Virus record (IMG/VR): IMGVR_UViG_3300042560_001120
Span: 1-32,117 of that record
Source of the DNA: a virus
Reading direction: 5' to 3' (one strand)
Length of the DNA stretch: 32,117 nt
In this document: piece after piece, positions 7,727-16,178 of the stretch
Layout: the number at the start of each line of letters is the position of its first letter
Numbering within the stretch: the first letter of the stretch is position 1
Translations under genes and position numbers: made by a program
Notes under the pieces: model-generated
Seen by the model: only the letters and a program-made list of their open reading frames with translations
Told to the model about the DNA's origin: nothing
Database searches by the model: none

Positions 7727-9310
7727 TTATGAGGATGCAGGCAGAACCAGCGGTTCGCCTTTTTTGAGGAGTTCGTAAATTTGCTTGGCCGCGTCTGCCG
7801 CCCGCTTTGTTTCTTTGCTTGGGTCTTCCCTGCGCCGGGTGTCGAAAAACTCGTTTGAGGCAAAGCCGATGCGCTGCAAGGATGACGCGCCCATTGATCC
7901 AACCAAAGCGCCTTGGCCCTGGCCTTGGATTTGTTGCTGCAAGGCCATGATTCGCCCGATGGCCGCTTCTTTCTGCGCTTCAACCTCTGGCCCGACAAAA
8001 CCCTCCAAGTCGGCCAATCCCTGCATTTCAAAATCCAACTGCTCTTGCGGCGTCATCGTCGCCCGCCTGTTCGCCATTGCCTGCGATTGTGTTGAGGCAA
8101 GCGCGCTGCGTTGCGCGGCGGCGGTTGCTTTGGCTGCGCGCTCTGCTTCGTCGGCAATTTGTTTTTCCAGTTGCGCTTGAACTTGTTTGCTCTTGGCAAT
8201 CTCAGCGTTCAGTTCGGCCACGCGCGCGGCGATTTCGGCCATTGATTGCGCGCCTTGAGACGCGCCGACAACCTCGCCCTGCAATCGAGTTTGATTGGCC
8301 TGCTCTTGCGCCAGCCTTTCTTGCGGCGTCATGCCGATCTGCGCGGTCTGCGCGGTGGTTGCCGCTGTCTGCTGATTAGCGGCAAATTCGCGGGCTTGCG
8401 CGCTCATTTGATCCTGCATGGCTTGGATGCCTTGCAGTTCTCTTACTTGCTGCTCAATACTTGCAGGATCGGCCCCCTGTGATTGAAGGCCCGATTGCAA
8501 ATCTTCAATTTCCCTGCGCTTTTCTTGTTCTCTTTTGATGCGCGCAACTTCGGCGGGATCGCCACCCGCGCCCGTCAATTCAAACGCCTCCAAGTCCATC
8601 CGCGCCATGTTTGCCATCATGTTTTCTCTGGCAATGCGCCGCTGTTGCTCTTGCCCCGCATCCAATTCTCCGCGCACCGCCCCGCCTGTGCTTAGATCGG
8701 CCAGCCGCGCCATTAGCTGCCCCGGTCGGCCCTGCAAGGCGTTGGCGATGGCCTCGCCTATGTTTTTGCCGAAGGTTTCGGCAATGAGCTTGCCTGTTTG
8801 TTTTGCCGCGTTGCTGAGTTGAGTAAATTCTGAAATAGCGCCCGATAGGCTTGTGGCCCGCCCCGCTTGGGAAAGGGTCTGATTAAATTGCTCTTGGATG
8901 CCAATGGCAGATTTTACGGCGGTGCTTAGTTGGTCAAACGCAGCCGAGACGATTTTTCCAACTGCGGCGGCTCCAGCGACTAACAGCGTCATGCGCCCCG
9001 CGCTGCGGGCTATCCCGCCGCTAAATTCCTCTGCGGGCGCTGGATCAAGAGCCTGCTGTGCGGCTTGCCGTGTCTTCTTTAGCTCCTCCTGCAATTCCCG
9101 CAACGGCCCAAGGCCGTAGTCGCCAATATCAATGTCTATCGGCCCGCCGCTTCCGCCCGGCTGTTTTACTTGCGGCATTCTTGGCGCGGTGGATGCCCGC
9201 GCAAAAGTCTGCTGCACTTGTGTCGCCGTCTTTTGTGCATCGGCCAAGACGGACTGAAAACCAGTTTGCGTCTGGTTGGCCGCTGTTATTTTTACTTTTA
9301 CTTCAGCCAT
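7727..9310 (-). CDS. Tail tape measure protein
   Basis: 527 residues. Long Ala/Gln/Glu-rich coiled-coil stretches (residues about 200-440, e.g. ANQTRLQGEVVGASQGAQS and repeated AQLEKQIADEAERAAKA) and a hydrophobic segment MTLLVAGAAAVGKIVSAAF near residue 107 are typical of tape measures, which set tail length and help DNA entry. The ATG at 9310 is chosen because GGAGG lies nine bases upstream; the frame continues open to 9346 without support. It overlaps the assembly-chaperone gene by eight bases. A protein this short implies a short siphovirus-type tail. Confidence 0.85.
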   Translation of the reverse strand: MAEVKVKITAANQTQTGFQSVLADAQKTATQVQQTFARASTAPRMPQVKQPGGSGGPIDIDIGDYGLGPLRELQEELKKTRQAAQQALDPAPAEEFSGGIARSAGRMTLLVAGAAAVGKIVSAAFDQLSTAVKSAIGIQEQFNQTLSQAGRATSLSGAISEFTQLSNAAKQTGKLIAETFGKNIGEAIANALQGRPGQLMARLADLSTGGAVRGELDAGQEQQRRIARENMMANMARMDLEAFELTGAGGDPAEVARIKREQEKRREIEDLQSGLQSQGADPASIEQQVRELQGIQAMQDQMSAQAREFAANQQTAATTAQTAQIGMTPQERLAQEQANQTRLQGEVVGASQGAQSMAEIAARVAELNAEIAKSKQVQAQLEKQIADEAERAAKATAAAQRSALASTQSQAMANRRATMTPQEQLDFEMQGLADLEGFVGPEVEAQKEAAIGRIMALQQQIQGQGQGALVGSMGASSLQRIGFASNEFFDTRRREDPSKETKRAADAAKQIYELLKKGEPLVLPASS

Positions 9311-9866
9311 TGGATTCGTCCTCCTTTTTTGCCTTGCTGCGAGCAATGGCGATGCGCTCGGCGTCGGTTACGATGTCGAGGTGTGAACCACTTTCTGTCT
9401 CGTAGGCTGCGGCCTCATACCATGCCGCCGCGCCCACGGGGGCGGCCCACGCTTGCTGTTCGCTCATGCCGAGGCGCATGAGGCGGGCCACGGTGCTGAT
9501 GGCGTTAGGAATCTTGGATGGTTCGCCGCGCTCCTCCCCTGCCTTGAGTTGCTTGTTCCACATCTGCGGCGGGGCGCAGTAGTCGGCGACATAGGTGCGC
9601 CAGCGGGCAACCTCGGCCACAAAATCAATCTTGCGCCATTTCCACAGGCGGCAGGCCAGGGAATCCATGTCAGGCAAGACCAGCGCGGGGCGCGAACAAA
9701 TCCACGCGGCAAGGCGCAATTCCTGCTCGCTGCCCATCTGCCCGTGGTAAAATGGCGAGCCGATAGCTTCCAGGGTGAAGGCATGGCCCACGGAGAGCGG
9801 AAGCATACGCAGCCCACAAACGCGGTGTGTCGCGTTTAAGAACGCTTCAGCGGCCAGCGCATCCAT
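9303..9866 (-). CDS. Probable tail assembly chaperone
   Basis: 187 residues, helical, between the tail-tube candidate and the tape measure, which is the position of lambda G/T. The sequence contains LRLAAWICSRPALVLPD and ISTVARLMRLGMSEQQAWAAP, the latter like tail-chaperone helices that follow a T4-like 'ARL...G.s...A...P' pattern. Near the end (9324-9330 on the minus strand) lies an A-AAA-AAG heptamer in the correct phase for -1 slippage. The -1 product would gain only eight residues. Function is assigned mainly by synteny. Confidence 0.6.
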   Translation of the reverse strand: MDALAAEAFLNATHRVCGLRMLPLSVGHAFTLEAIGSPFYHGQMGSEQELRLAAWICSRPALVLPDMDSLACRLWKWRKIDFVAEVARWRTYVADYCAPPQMWNKQLKAGEERGEPSKIPNAISTVARLMRLGMSEQQAWAAPVGAAAWYEAAAYETESGSHLDIVTDAERIAIARSKAKKEDESNG

Positions 9867-9877
9867 AGCGCGAGCCC

Positions 9878-10438
9878 TTACGATCCGGCAAAAGCGACCG
9901 TGGTGACGGTGACGCGCTGGTAATCGGTGTTACCAAACCGCTTTTCAACTCGGATGGTGGAGGTCGAAGAATGGTCGCCTGTGGTGAGCGTTGATCCGCC
10001 GACCGTCGCCGTGTTGATGGCCGTGCCACGAATGTTTGACTTAACCACATCGCCCGCCGTTTCGGCCTTCTCGGCGCTCAGAACTGTAAAGGTAATGCTA
10101 TCGAGCGAGAAGCTGCTGCCTGTGAAGTCGCCCAAAACCTGCGCCGAGGCTTCGGCGCGTGGGTTGTAGAATCTGATAGCAGGGGGCGCAGTGTTGGCGC
10201 TGCCGCTTTCAATGAGTTGCTCGTCGACTTGGGCGGTGATGGTGGCGTTGAGAACTTCGTGGCTGCCGATGGTGCCAGCGCCGAAGGTGCTTCCGACAGT
10301 CTCGGTGGTTGTCTCTGTGCGGACATACTTTGAGATAATCGTCGTGGTGACGCCGTTCTGGTCTTGAACCAGAAGTTTTTCAAACGTCTTGGCCGTGCTT
10401 TTGGAAAAAGCGCCCGAAACACCGTAGCTGATAGGCAT
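9878..10438 (-). CDS. Probable major tail (tube) protein
   Basis: 186 residues, beta-rich with repeated Thr/Ser/Val strands (TTTIISKYVRTETTTETVG, ATITAQVDEQLIESGSAN, TSTIRVEKRFGNTDYQRVTV). It is encoded after the tail-terminator candidate and before the chaperone and tape measure, the normal location for the tail-tube gene. Length is in the usual range for tube proteins. No direct family signature could be confirmed, so position carries most of the call. Confidence 0.6.
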   Translation of the reverse strand: MPISYGVSGAFSKSTAKTFEKLLVQDQNGVTTTIISKYVRTETTTETVGSTFGAGTIGSHEVLNATITAQVDEQLIESGSANTAPPAIRFYNPRAEASAQVLGDFTGSSFSLDSITFTVLSAEKAETAGDVVKSNIRGTAINTATVGGSTLTTGDHSSTSTIRVEKRFGNTDYQRVTVTTVAFAGS

Positions 10439-10454
10439 ACCCTCGCCGGGCGTG

Positions 10455-11336
10455 TCAATTCTGCTGGCAATAGAGGGTCACGCTAAGAACGTCAGTAATG
10501 CGGTTGTTGGCCGTATCGACCGAGTGCGCGCTTTCCAACAGCCCGGCAACCGTGACGTTGGCCGAGGTGAAGTCTTGGGCCACGATCTCGCGCAGGGTTT
10601 CCTCGACTTGCTCCACCACCTCGTCATGGGCGCTGGCGTATTCGCCGGGGCTGATGATGTGAATGGTGGCGTCGGCCTGCCAGCGGGCCAACTGCGGAAA
10701 GGGTCGGCTGGCCGACAAGCAGGCGGCGACAATGCGCCGAGGCGGGGTCGTGGTTTCCGAGTAATAAGGATACACGGTGTAATCGTCTGTGACGGCGCTC
10801 GGTAACTCGGTGCCGAGGTGGGCCGACACGATTTGCTCAATCTCATGCCGAAGGCTGTAGGTCTGCGGGGTGGCTGAGGCCGGGCCTGTGGGTGCGGTGG
10901 CGATGCGGTCGCCTGCCACGGCGCTGATGCGGATGGTGTCGGTTTGGATGTTCGGCGCGGTGTTGCCCGAAAGCTCGACAAGATGCCATCCGTATAGCGT
11001 GAAATCGGCCTGCGCGGCGTTGATGGCGACAAGCGCGGTGTTCGTATTGGTATCGTCCAAAATGCGCGAGAGCGCGGCCACACGGTTCTTGTGGGATGTC
11101 TGCCAGCCTGTTCCGTCATTGGCCGAGGTAAGAACGCTAAAGTCCACACTTACCCGGCTGGCCGATCTTACCCCGCCCTCGACAAGCTCGGAGCCTGCCG
11201 CCGAGACGATAACGCAAGGCAGGGCCAGCGGATCGGTCGGAACGGCATGACGAATCGGGATGCCTGCGAGCGCGGTTCCCGTGCGGGCGGATTCGATGCG
11301 GGCGGCAAATTGAGCTTCTAATTGGCGGTGGATCAT
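10455..11336 (-). CDS. Tail terminator/completion-like protein, apparently two-domain
   Basis: 293 residues from the ATG at 11336, which overlaps the upstream stop as ATGA. An open frame to 11411 exists but lacks this coupling. Two halves share a layout: an N-terminal helix (IHRQLEAQFAARIES / LRHEIEQIVSAHL), a core strand (LPCVIVSAAGSEL / PRRIVAACLSASR), an antiparallel strand (SVDFSVLT / DATIHIIS), a helix (KNRVAALSRILDD / HDEVVEQVEETLREIV) and a closing strand. This resembles the single-domain tail terminator gpU fold repeated twice. Position between neck and tube genes agrees. Confidence 0.55.
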   Translation of the reverse strand: MIHRQLEAQFAARIESARTGTALAGIPIRHAVPTDPLALPCVIVSAAGSELVEGGVRSASRVSVDFSVLTSANDGTGWQTSHKNRVAALSRILDDTNTNTALVAINAAQADFTLYGWHLVELSGNTAPNIQTDTIRISAVAGDRIATAPTGPASATPQTYSLRHEIEQIVSAHLGTELPSAVTDDYTVYPYYSETTTPPRRIVAACLSASRPFPQLARWQADATIHIISPGEYASAHDEVVEQVEETLREIVAQDFTSANVTVAGLLESAHSVDTANNRITDVLSVTLYCQQN

Positions 11337-12220
11337 GCGGCTTGGGCTAACTTGCCGAGGCGGTTGTTCATTTCGCGCTCGATCTGTTTCTGGCGGAATC
11401 CAACCAGCCAATTAAGCGCGCCCTGGCTAATTTTCCCGCTTGCGTTCGGCGTAGTATTGGCAAGCTCGACATACATATTTTCGGGGTTGGCAAAACTCGC
11501 GCGGCCCTTGCCGCTGGCTTTGTCCAAGTTGCGCGAGGCAAATTCTGGAAGGCTAACCCGAAGCATTGCGCCTTTGGCTGCTTGGCCCCACCCCGCTTTC
11601 ATCAATCCGACACGCTTGGAGATTGTTTTGGTGTAAGCGTTCATCTTGCCGTAGCTCATCACCAACTGCGACCAACGGGCTTGATTCACGCGCCCCTGAG
11701 AGTTTCGGCTTTGCTTGTGCAGGGATCGGTTGGGTTCTTCGCCCACATATTGCAGATTGCCGAGGCGAGGATCGCCCAAAGAAGAAACTTGCCGCGTCTG
11801 GGAATAGCTTCGGACGCGCTTACCGCTTTTGGTCGTGTAGGGACGAACCTCGACAAGCGTGGGTGTTTGATTGTTGAGATAATCAAGAGCGCGGGCCTCG
11901 GAGTAGTCGGGGCTACCCGGTTTGATGTAGCGATTGAAGGCCCGGCGAGCGCCGCGCACCCCGCTCTCGGCAAGGATTTTGCGGATGGCGGCGATGCTGA
12001 CAAAAACACGGTTGATGTCTCGCGTGACTGCGCCGACGCCTTGGCCCTCGTCTTTCGGCGGCGTGATGGACAGCAAGCCATTGTCGCCGCTATCACGCAC
12101 AAGCAGTTTTGCTTGGCGAATAAGTTCTTGTCCGACTTCTTTTGTTGTCGCATTGACAAACTTCGGGACGAACTTACGCAATTCATCCAGCGTAATGTCG
12201 GCTGAGACTGCCGCCGCCAT
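11333..12220 (-). CDS. Minor tail / neck protein (gpZ/HK97 gp10-like position)
   Basis: 295 residues, basic. The N terminus TLDELRKFVPKFVNATTKEVGQ followed by ELIRQAKLLVRDS resembles the opening helices of HK97 gp10 and lambda gpZ-type tail-connector proteins. The middle is Arg/Lys-rich (TTKSGKRVRSYSQTRQVSS) and the C terminus QKQIEREMNNRLGKLAQAA is helical. It ends with an ATGA overlap into the terminator-like gene. The family assignment is supported by gene order more than by motifs. Confidence 0.6.
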   Translation of the reverse strand: MAAAVSADITLDELRKFVPKFVNATTKEVGQELIRQAKLLVRDSGDNGLLSITPPKDEGQGVGAVTRDINRVFVSIAAIRKILAESGVRGARRAFNRYIKPGSPDYSEARALDYLNNQTPTLVEVRPYTTKSGKRVRSYSQTRQVSSLGDPRLGNLQYVGEEPNRSLHKQSRNSQGRVNQARWSQLVMSYGKMNAYTKTISKRVGLMKAGWGQAAKGAMLRVSLPEFASRNLDKASGKGRASFANPENMYVELANTTPNASGKISQGALNWLVGFRQKQIEREMNNRLGKLAQAA

Positions 12221-12222
12221 AA

Positions 12223-12555
12223 CTATTCGGCCAAGCCGCCCGCTGTGATTTCAACCACTGCGCCGTCCTGCGAGACGGCCAACACTTGAAGCTCTTGCCC
12301 GCGCACCGTCACGCGGCTCCAGATGGCGGGAACGGCGTTGTCGATCTTATCAAAGCGCGGCTCAAAGGCGCTGGCTTGGAGCGCCAGGCGCACGCTGCGG
12401 ATCTGACGCACCCCACCCTCGGCCAATTCGTCGCGGGTTTCAGTGTCGCCAACCACAGCCTTGTAGTCGATCCCGCCAATGGTCACACACTCGCCGCCGA
12501 CATCGGTAATCGCGGCCACGCCAAGGATGTGCGCGGTGTCTAACTGGCTTGCCAT
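12223..12555 (-). CDS. Head-tail joining protein (gpFII-like)
   Basis: 110 residues. A compact beta-barrel-like pattern (GGIDYKAVVGDTETRDELAEG ending in VRQIRSVRLAL, then AIWSRVTVRGQELQVLAVS, abridged) matches the type of small connector proteins that sit between the portal ring and the tail, such as lambda gpFII. It is three bases from the neck-protein gene. Low sequence conservation in this family limits certainty. Confidence 0.6.
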   Translation of the reverse strand: MASQLDTAHILGVAAITDVGGECVTIGGIDYKAVVGDTETRDELAEGGVRQIRSVRLALQASAFEPRFDKIDNAVPAIWSRVTVRGQELQVLAVSQDGAVVEITAGGLAE

Positions 12556-12558
12556 GCC

Positions 12559-14310
12559 CTAATCCTTGGAGTCAAAGGCGTCAGGGTTGCGGCGCTTGAA
12601 GACTTCGGCCCCGAATTTGTTTGCCGCGTCGGAGTTCTCCACATCGTAGACGGCATCTGTGGCTACCTTCGGATCAAAAAACGGGTGGTTATGCAAAAAC
12701 ACAATGTCGCTGTCCAAGACGATCCCAGCTTTGCGTGTGCGGTGGGAAAATTCCGTGTCGGAATAAATGCCGTGATAGTCGCCAGACAAGATGCCGCCGC
12801 CGTTTCCAAGCCAGCCGAGGGTTGGACGGGTGCAAATGAACGTCACCATGAGGCCGTCCGTGCGGTGGCCGTCTTTCACGCCAAGCACTTTTGGGCGCTT
12901 TAGGTGCGGCTCCAACGCCTGCCAAACAAGCTCGTCCCAAAATAGCGGCGGCTCGATGTCATCCTGTGCAGTGACGATGATTTGCCCTGACGATGCCTTT
13001 ACTGCCGCGTTGTAATTCGCCACGGCGTTTCCACCGACTTGATCCATGAGGCCAGCGGGCGAAAGGCCGTGCTTGAAGCGCCCCAAAACGTCCCGCGTCT
13101 CGTCATCGTCCTCGGCAAAGCCAAAGATGTATTCCACGCTTTGCGGGTCTTTGGCCGCTTCCAGCCACTTCTTGCGCGTCTCGGCAGCTTGAAGCGGACG
13201 GCCACGGGTCGGGTGGCAAACGCTGATCTTGGCCCCGCACTTCTTGAACCACTCCAATTCAAACTGATCGGCGCGCTCGGTGTCGCCATTGGCTCGCAGA
13301 GTGCAGGCGTAAAGCCCGACGCCGCCGAAGCCATAGACCACCGGGCGGTGTGTCCACGGGACAATCTCTGGCACAGGCAGGGCCATAAATGCGCGAGCAT
13401 AGGCCAGGGCATCTTGCGCCTCGCCGTTGTCTAGGCTGGTGGCCGCGAGTTGGGCCAAGGCTTCCCTGCGCCACGGACTGACCTTGTAGGCCTCGTGCAA
13501 TAGCGATTTCTTGGGCGCGAATGCCTGCGTCCGCATGGCGAGTTGCAGATAAAGCTCATACCGCTCATCCCCTGAGAGCGATTCGTGTTTCAGCGCCTCG
13601 ATGGCGAGTTCCATGCCGCGCGCATCCTCTTTCATGCCGAAATGCTCAAGGCTGCCGTAGAAAATCCAGCGCGGGTCTTTGTCCCAATCGGGCTGCGAAG
13701 CGATGATGCGCCAGTTGCGGGCATTGCCGCGCTTTTCGGATGCCTCGTCTTTCTTTTCGTCGGGGGCGTGGACAATGCGGGCGTCCTCCCACCTCACTTG
13801 CCCGTCTCCCGATTTGTCCAAGGGCTCAAGGTGTTCGTGAACAGCGCCGTCCCACTTGGCCGTCCCGCGCCGCCAGATGCGCTCACGCAAAAGGTTCAGT
13901 CCATTATTGGTCAAACGATAGGGAACCATCGCCAGCGTGGTCGTGGGGGCTGTCTCGCGCAAATGCTGGCGGATAATGTCGCAGGACTCTTGCTCGATAA
14001 TATCGTCCGTATCGGCCCAAATGAGCCAATCGTGGCCGTCTGCCTCGGCCATGTCCGTCGCCATCTGCCGGGCGGCGGCAAAGTTGTCCACATGATCCCA
14101 AAACTGGAACGCTTCGGCGTTTTTGTATTCGCCCGTCTTGCACCCCATTTCGCGGGCAATGTCGAGCGAACGATCTGGTTCCCTGCCGCCGCAGGCGCGG
14201 ACAATGTAGATGTGGGGCGTGAGCTTTTGGAAAGCCTCGATGAATCGCCCGATGTAACCCTCGCTATTTCCAGTAATAGCGACCAACGCCAAGGAAGGCT
14301 GTGTGTCCAT
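12559..14310 (-). CDS. Two-domain glycosyltransferase with central helical repeats
   Basis: 583 residues. Residues 1-200 form a family-2 glycosyltransferase-like GT-A domain: LALVAITGNSEGYI at strand 1 and the metal-binding motif WADTDD at 97-102. Residues about 205-355 look like TPR-type helix pairs. Residues 360-540 form a second GT-A-like domain with ISVCHPTRGRP at strand 1, AEDDDETRD at 399-407 and TAQDDIEP at 447-454. It would transfer sugars from activated donors, perhaps onto capsid proteins. It interrupts the otherwise lambda-like order between the major capsid and joining-protein genes, as a cargo gene would. Confidence 0.75.
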   Translation of the reverse strand: MDTQPSLALVAITGNSEGYIGRFIEAFQKLTPHIYIVRACGGREPDRSLDIAREMGCKTGEYKNAEAFQFWDHVDNFAAARQMATDMAEADGHDWLIWADTDDIIEQESCDIIRQHLRETAPTTTLAMVPYRLTNNGLNLLRERIWRRGTAKWDGAVHEHLEPLDKSGDGQVRWEDARIVHAPDEKKDEASEKRGNARNWRIIASQPDWDKDPRWIFYGSLEHFGMKEDARGMELAIEALKHESLSGDERYELYLQLAMRTQAFAPKKSLLHEAYKVSPWRREALAQLAATSLDNGEAQDALAYARAFMALPVPEIVPWTHRPVVYGFGGVGLYACTLRANGDTERADQFELEWFKKCGAKISVCHPTRGRPLQAAETRKKWLEAAKDPQSVEYIFGFAEDDDETRDVLGRFKHGLSPAGLMDQVGGNAVANYNAAVKASSGQIIVTAQDDIEPPLFWDELVWQALEPHLKRPKVLGVKDGHRTDGLMVTFICTRPTLGWLGNGGGILSGDYHGIYSDTEFSHRTRKAGIVLDSDIVFLHNHPFFDPKVATDAVYDVENSDAANKFGAEVFKRRNPDAFDSKD

Positions 14311-14339
14311 GCGGCCACGGCGGGCCTGTCAACTTCACC

Positions 14340-14369
14340 AAAAGCAAAACCCCCGGCTATGCCGGGGGT
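14340..14369 (-). terminator. Intrinsic terminator after major capsid gene
   Basis: A nine-base-pair perfect stem (14349-14357 with 14361-14369, ACCCCCGGC / GCCGGGGGT) with a three-base loop is followed, on the minus strand, by TTTTGCTTTT. This is a standard Rho-independent terminator for transcripts leaving the capsid gene. It lies 28 bases after that gene's stop codon and before the glycosyltransferase. Confidence 0.85.
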
Positions 14370-14397
14370 CTGCTGAACACACGAACCAGAACAGTCT

Positions 14398-15312
14398 TTA
14401 GGCTTTCTTGGCGAGGATCTTAAGACCCGCCGTGATGCCGTAGGTGAATCCGCCCACCACCTCAAAATTGAGGAAATGAGTCCCATTTGCTGTATTATAG
14501 TGACGGCGATAGCCCAAACCAATACCAGAGACGGGATCGACCACGGTGCGGGCTTCCAGATACTCTGAAGGAGCCTGCGGCTGAAGGGTGCGGATTGCCA
14601 CGGCGATGGCCGAGGGATGCACCGCGAAGCCTGCGAGGGTGATGCTGGTTCCGACGTTGGTGGCCGGGATCAGGGTGGACTCGTAGACGTTCATGCCCGC
14701 CAGACGGCGAACCACTCCCTCGCGCACACCTTCGGGGCCGAAGTTGAGGTTAGCGAGGATGTTGGTGCTGTCCGAGAGGAGAGCGTCGTAGGCTTCCGGC
14801 TCCAAGAACAACGCGCGGTCGTTCTGCGGGGCTTTGGCCTTGGTGAGTTCCAAGCGGGCCTTGCGGACATCGGCCATCGAGAACGAGGCCGAGGTGAACG
14901 AGGCAACCGCCGCGCCGAAGTTACCCGTGGTGATCATGCCCCAAGCTGCGCTGATGAAAGCCTGCGCCACTGCGCGGCCCTGCTCTGCGCCGATTTCGGC
15001 AAGCATCTGCGGGGTGAGCGCGGAGGACTTGCTCCACTGCGTGTCGGTGAAATCGACCGTGCTGAGATAGTGCTTGTCGATCGTGACCTCACGGGCGGTG
15101 AGGGTAACGTCTCCGTCCGCACCTTCGTAGGTGTTGTTGAACGTGGAGGCGGTGATCGAGGAGATGAGCGGGATGCTCACCACTTCGCCTTTGCGCGCGG
15201 CTTCGGCGTTGTAGTTCACGCTGAAAGCGTTCAGCGGATGGAGGGAATCAACGAACGCCTTGAGCGCCGCTGAAGAGATGATGTCGTCGTTAAGACCAGT
15301 GATGGAGGCCAT
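14398..15312 (-). CDS. Major capsid protein
   Basis: 304 residues. It starts MASITGLNDDIISSAALKAF and shows capsid-like patterns: RKGEVVSIPLISS, GDVTLTAREVTIDKHYLSTVDFTDTQ, an Ala-rich helix EIGAEQGRAVAQAFISAAWG and NDRALFLEPEAYDALLSD. Together with its location after the protease/scaffold gene and before the joining genes, this supports an HK97-fold capsid subunit. No strong Shine-Dalgarno is visible upstream of the ATG (AACCTACTAAC), odd for what should be a highly expressed gene. A strong terminator follows. Confidence 0.8.
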   Translation of the reverse strand: MASITGLNDDIISSAALKAFVDSLHPLNAFSVNYNAEAARKGEVVSIPLISSITASTFNNTYEGADGDVTLTAREVTIDKHYLSTVDFTDTQWSKSSALTPQMLAEIGAEQGRAVAQAFISAAWGMITTGNFGAAVASFTSASFSMADVRKARLELTKAKAPQNDRALFLEPEAYDALLSDSTNILANLNFGPEGVREGVVRRLAGMNVYESTLIPATNVGTSITLAGFAVHPSAIAVAIRTLQPQAPSEYLEARTVVDPVSGIGLGYRRHYNTANGTHFLNFEVVGGFTYGITAGLKILAKKA

Positions 15313-15321
15313 GTTAGTAGG

Positions 15322-16161
15322 TTATTTGGATTGTTTGAGCTTGTTGATGAGGGAGAAATCGCTGGCCTCAAGCGCCTTGCGGACGATTTCAAATTTTGTG
15401 GCGCGGTCGCCAGAAGCGTAAGCGTCTTCGACCGAAACGGCGGAACCGTTGCCCGTGATGGCGTTGTCGCCGCGAGCGGCGAGTTCGACTTCCAGAGCGG
15501 AGAGCTTGGTCATCGCGGCATCGAGCTTCGCGGCCATTTCCGAATCAACGGGAGCGGCAACGGGCGCGGGGGTTTCTTCTTTGGCGGCGGCAATGCCGTC
15601 CACGGTGGACTTGAGGTCGGCAACCGAAGCGGTCAACGCTTCGATGGCGGCTTGCGCGTCGAACTCAACTTTAGCGACAGAATTATTTTCGGTCATGCCC
15701 ACTGCGGCGGTGTCAACTTCGGGCGCTGCTTCGGGCTCCGACCCGGCGCGGAAAACGCCGTCAGGGTTGGCGGCGGGGCGGGAAACCAGATCCACGCTGA
15801 CCAGTTCTGAGACGCGGGCGAAACGCTTTCCGTCTTGCTCGTCGGGCGTTCCGCTGAACGTCATGGAAAAACCGACACGGTTTGGCGCTTTGGTCAGGAT
15901 CTCGCTGTAGAAAGTGGCCTGCGGGTGCGAGCCGAGAAGTTCCAAGTCGGCGCGCAGTTGGTCTTCGACAATGCGGAAGTTGGCGAGGAATCCGATGAGG
16001 GAGTCAATGCTTTCGTCGTGATCGACAAAGACTTTGACGGGTGAACCAGCAACGCCTGCGGCCTCGGCCTGCGAGAGCGTCAGTCCGTCCACCATCATGG
16101 CGTGGCCGAGGGCCGGGCCAACCGTGGCGACAGATATTCCTTCAAATTTCAGGGCGTCCAT
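15322..16161 (-). CDS. Prohead protease fused to scaffold domain
   Basis: 279 residues. Residues 1-140 fit a capsid maturation protease: VFVDHDES with candidate catalytic His48, NRVGFSMTFSG with candidate Ser99, and ELVSVDLVSRPAANPDGVF, the closing strand typical of these enzymes. Residues about 156-279 are Ala/Glu/Lys-rich and helical (DAQAAIEALTASVADLKST, LDAAMTKLSALEVELAARG), as in scaffolds. An internal in-frame ATG at 15696 (M156) could yield a separate scaffold, as in lambda C/Nu3. It lies directly before the major capsid gene. Confidence 0.75.
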   Translation of the reverse strand: MDALKFEGISVATVGPALGHAMMVDGLTLSQAEAAGVAGSPVKVFVDHDESIDSLIGFLANFRIVEDQLRADLELLGSHPQATFYSEILTKAPNRVGFSMTFSGTPDEQDGKRFARVSELVSVDLVSRPAANPDGVFRAGSEPEAAPEVDTAAVGMTENNSVAKVEFDAQAAIEALTASVADLKSTVDGIAAAKEETPAPVAAPVDSEMAAKLDAAMTKLSALEVELAARGDNAITGNGSAVSVEDAYASGDRATKFEIVRKALEASDFSLINKLKQSK

Positions 16162-16178
16162 ACTCGGACGCGCTCATG

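Noticed and set aside
13585-14376. 263-codon open frame on the plus strand
   Set aside because: Antisense to the glycosyltransferase, with no recognised motif or ribosome site.
14375-14385. GAACACACGAA on the plus strand as a further leader copy
   Set aside because: It is next to a terminator, in the wrong orientation and not before any start codon; likely chance.
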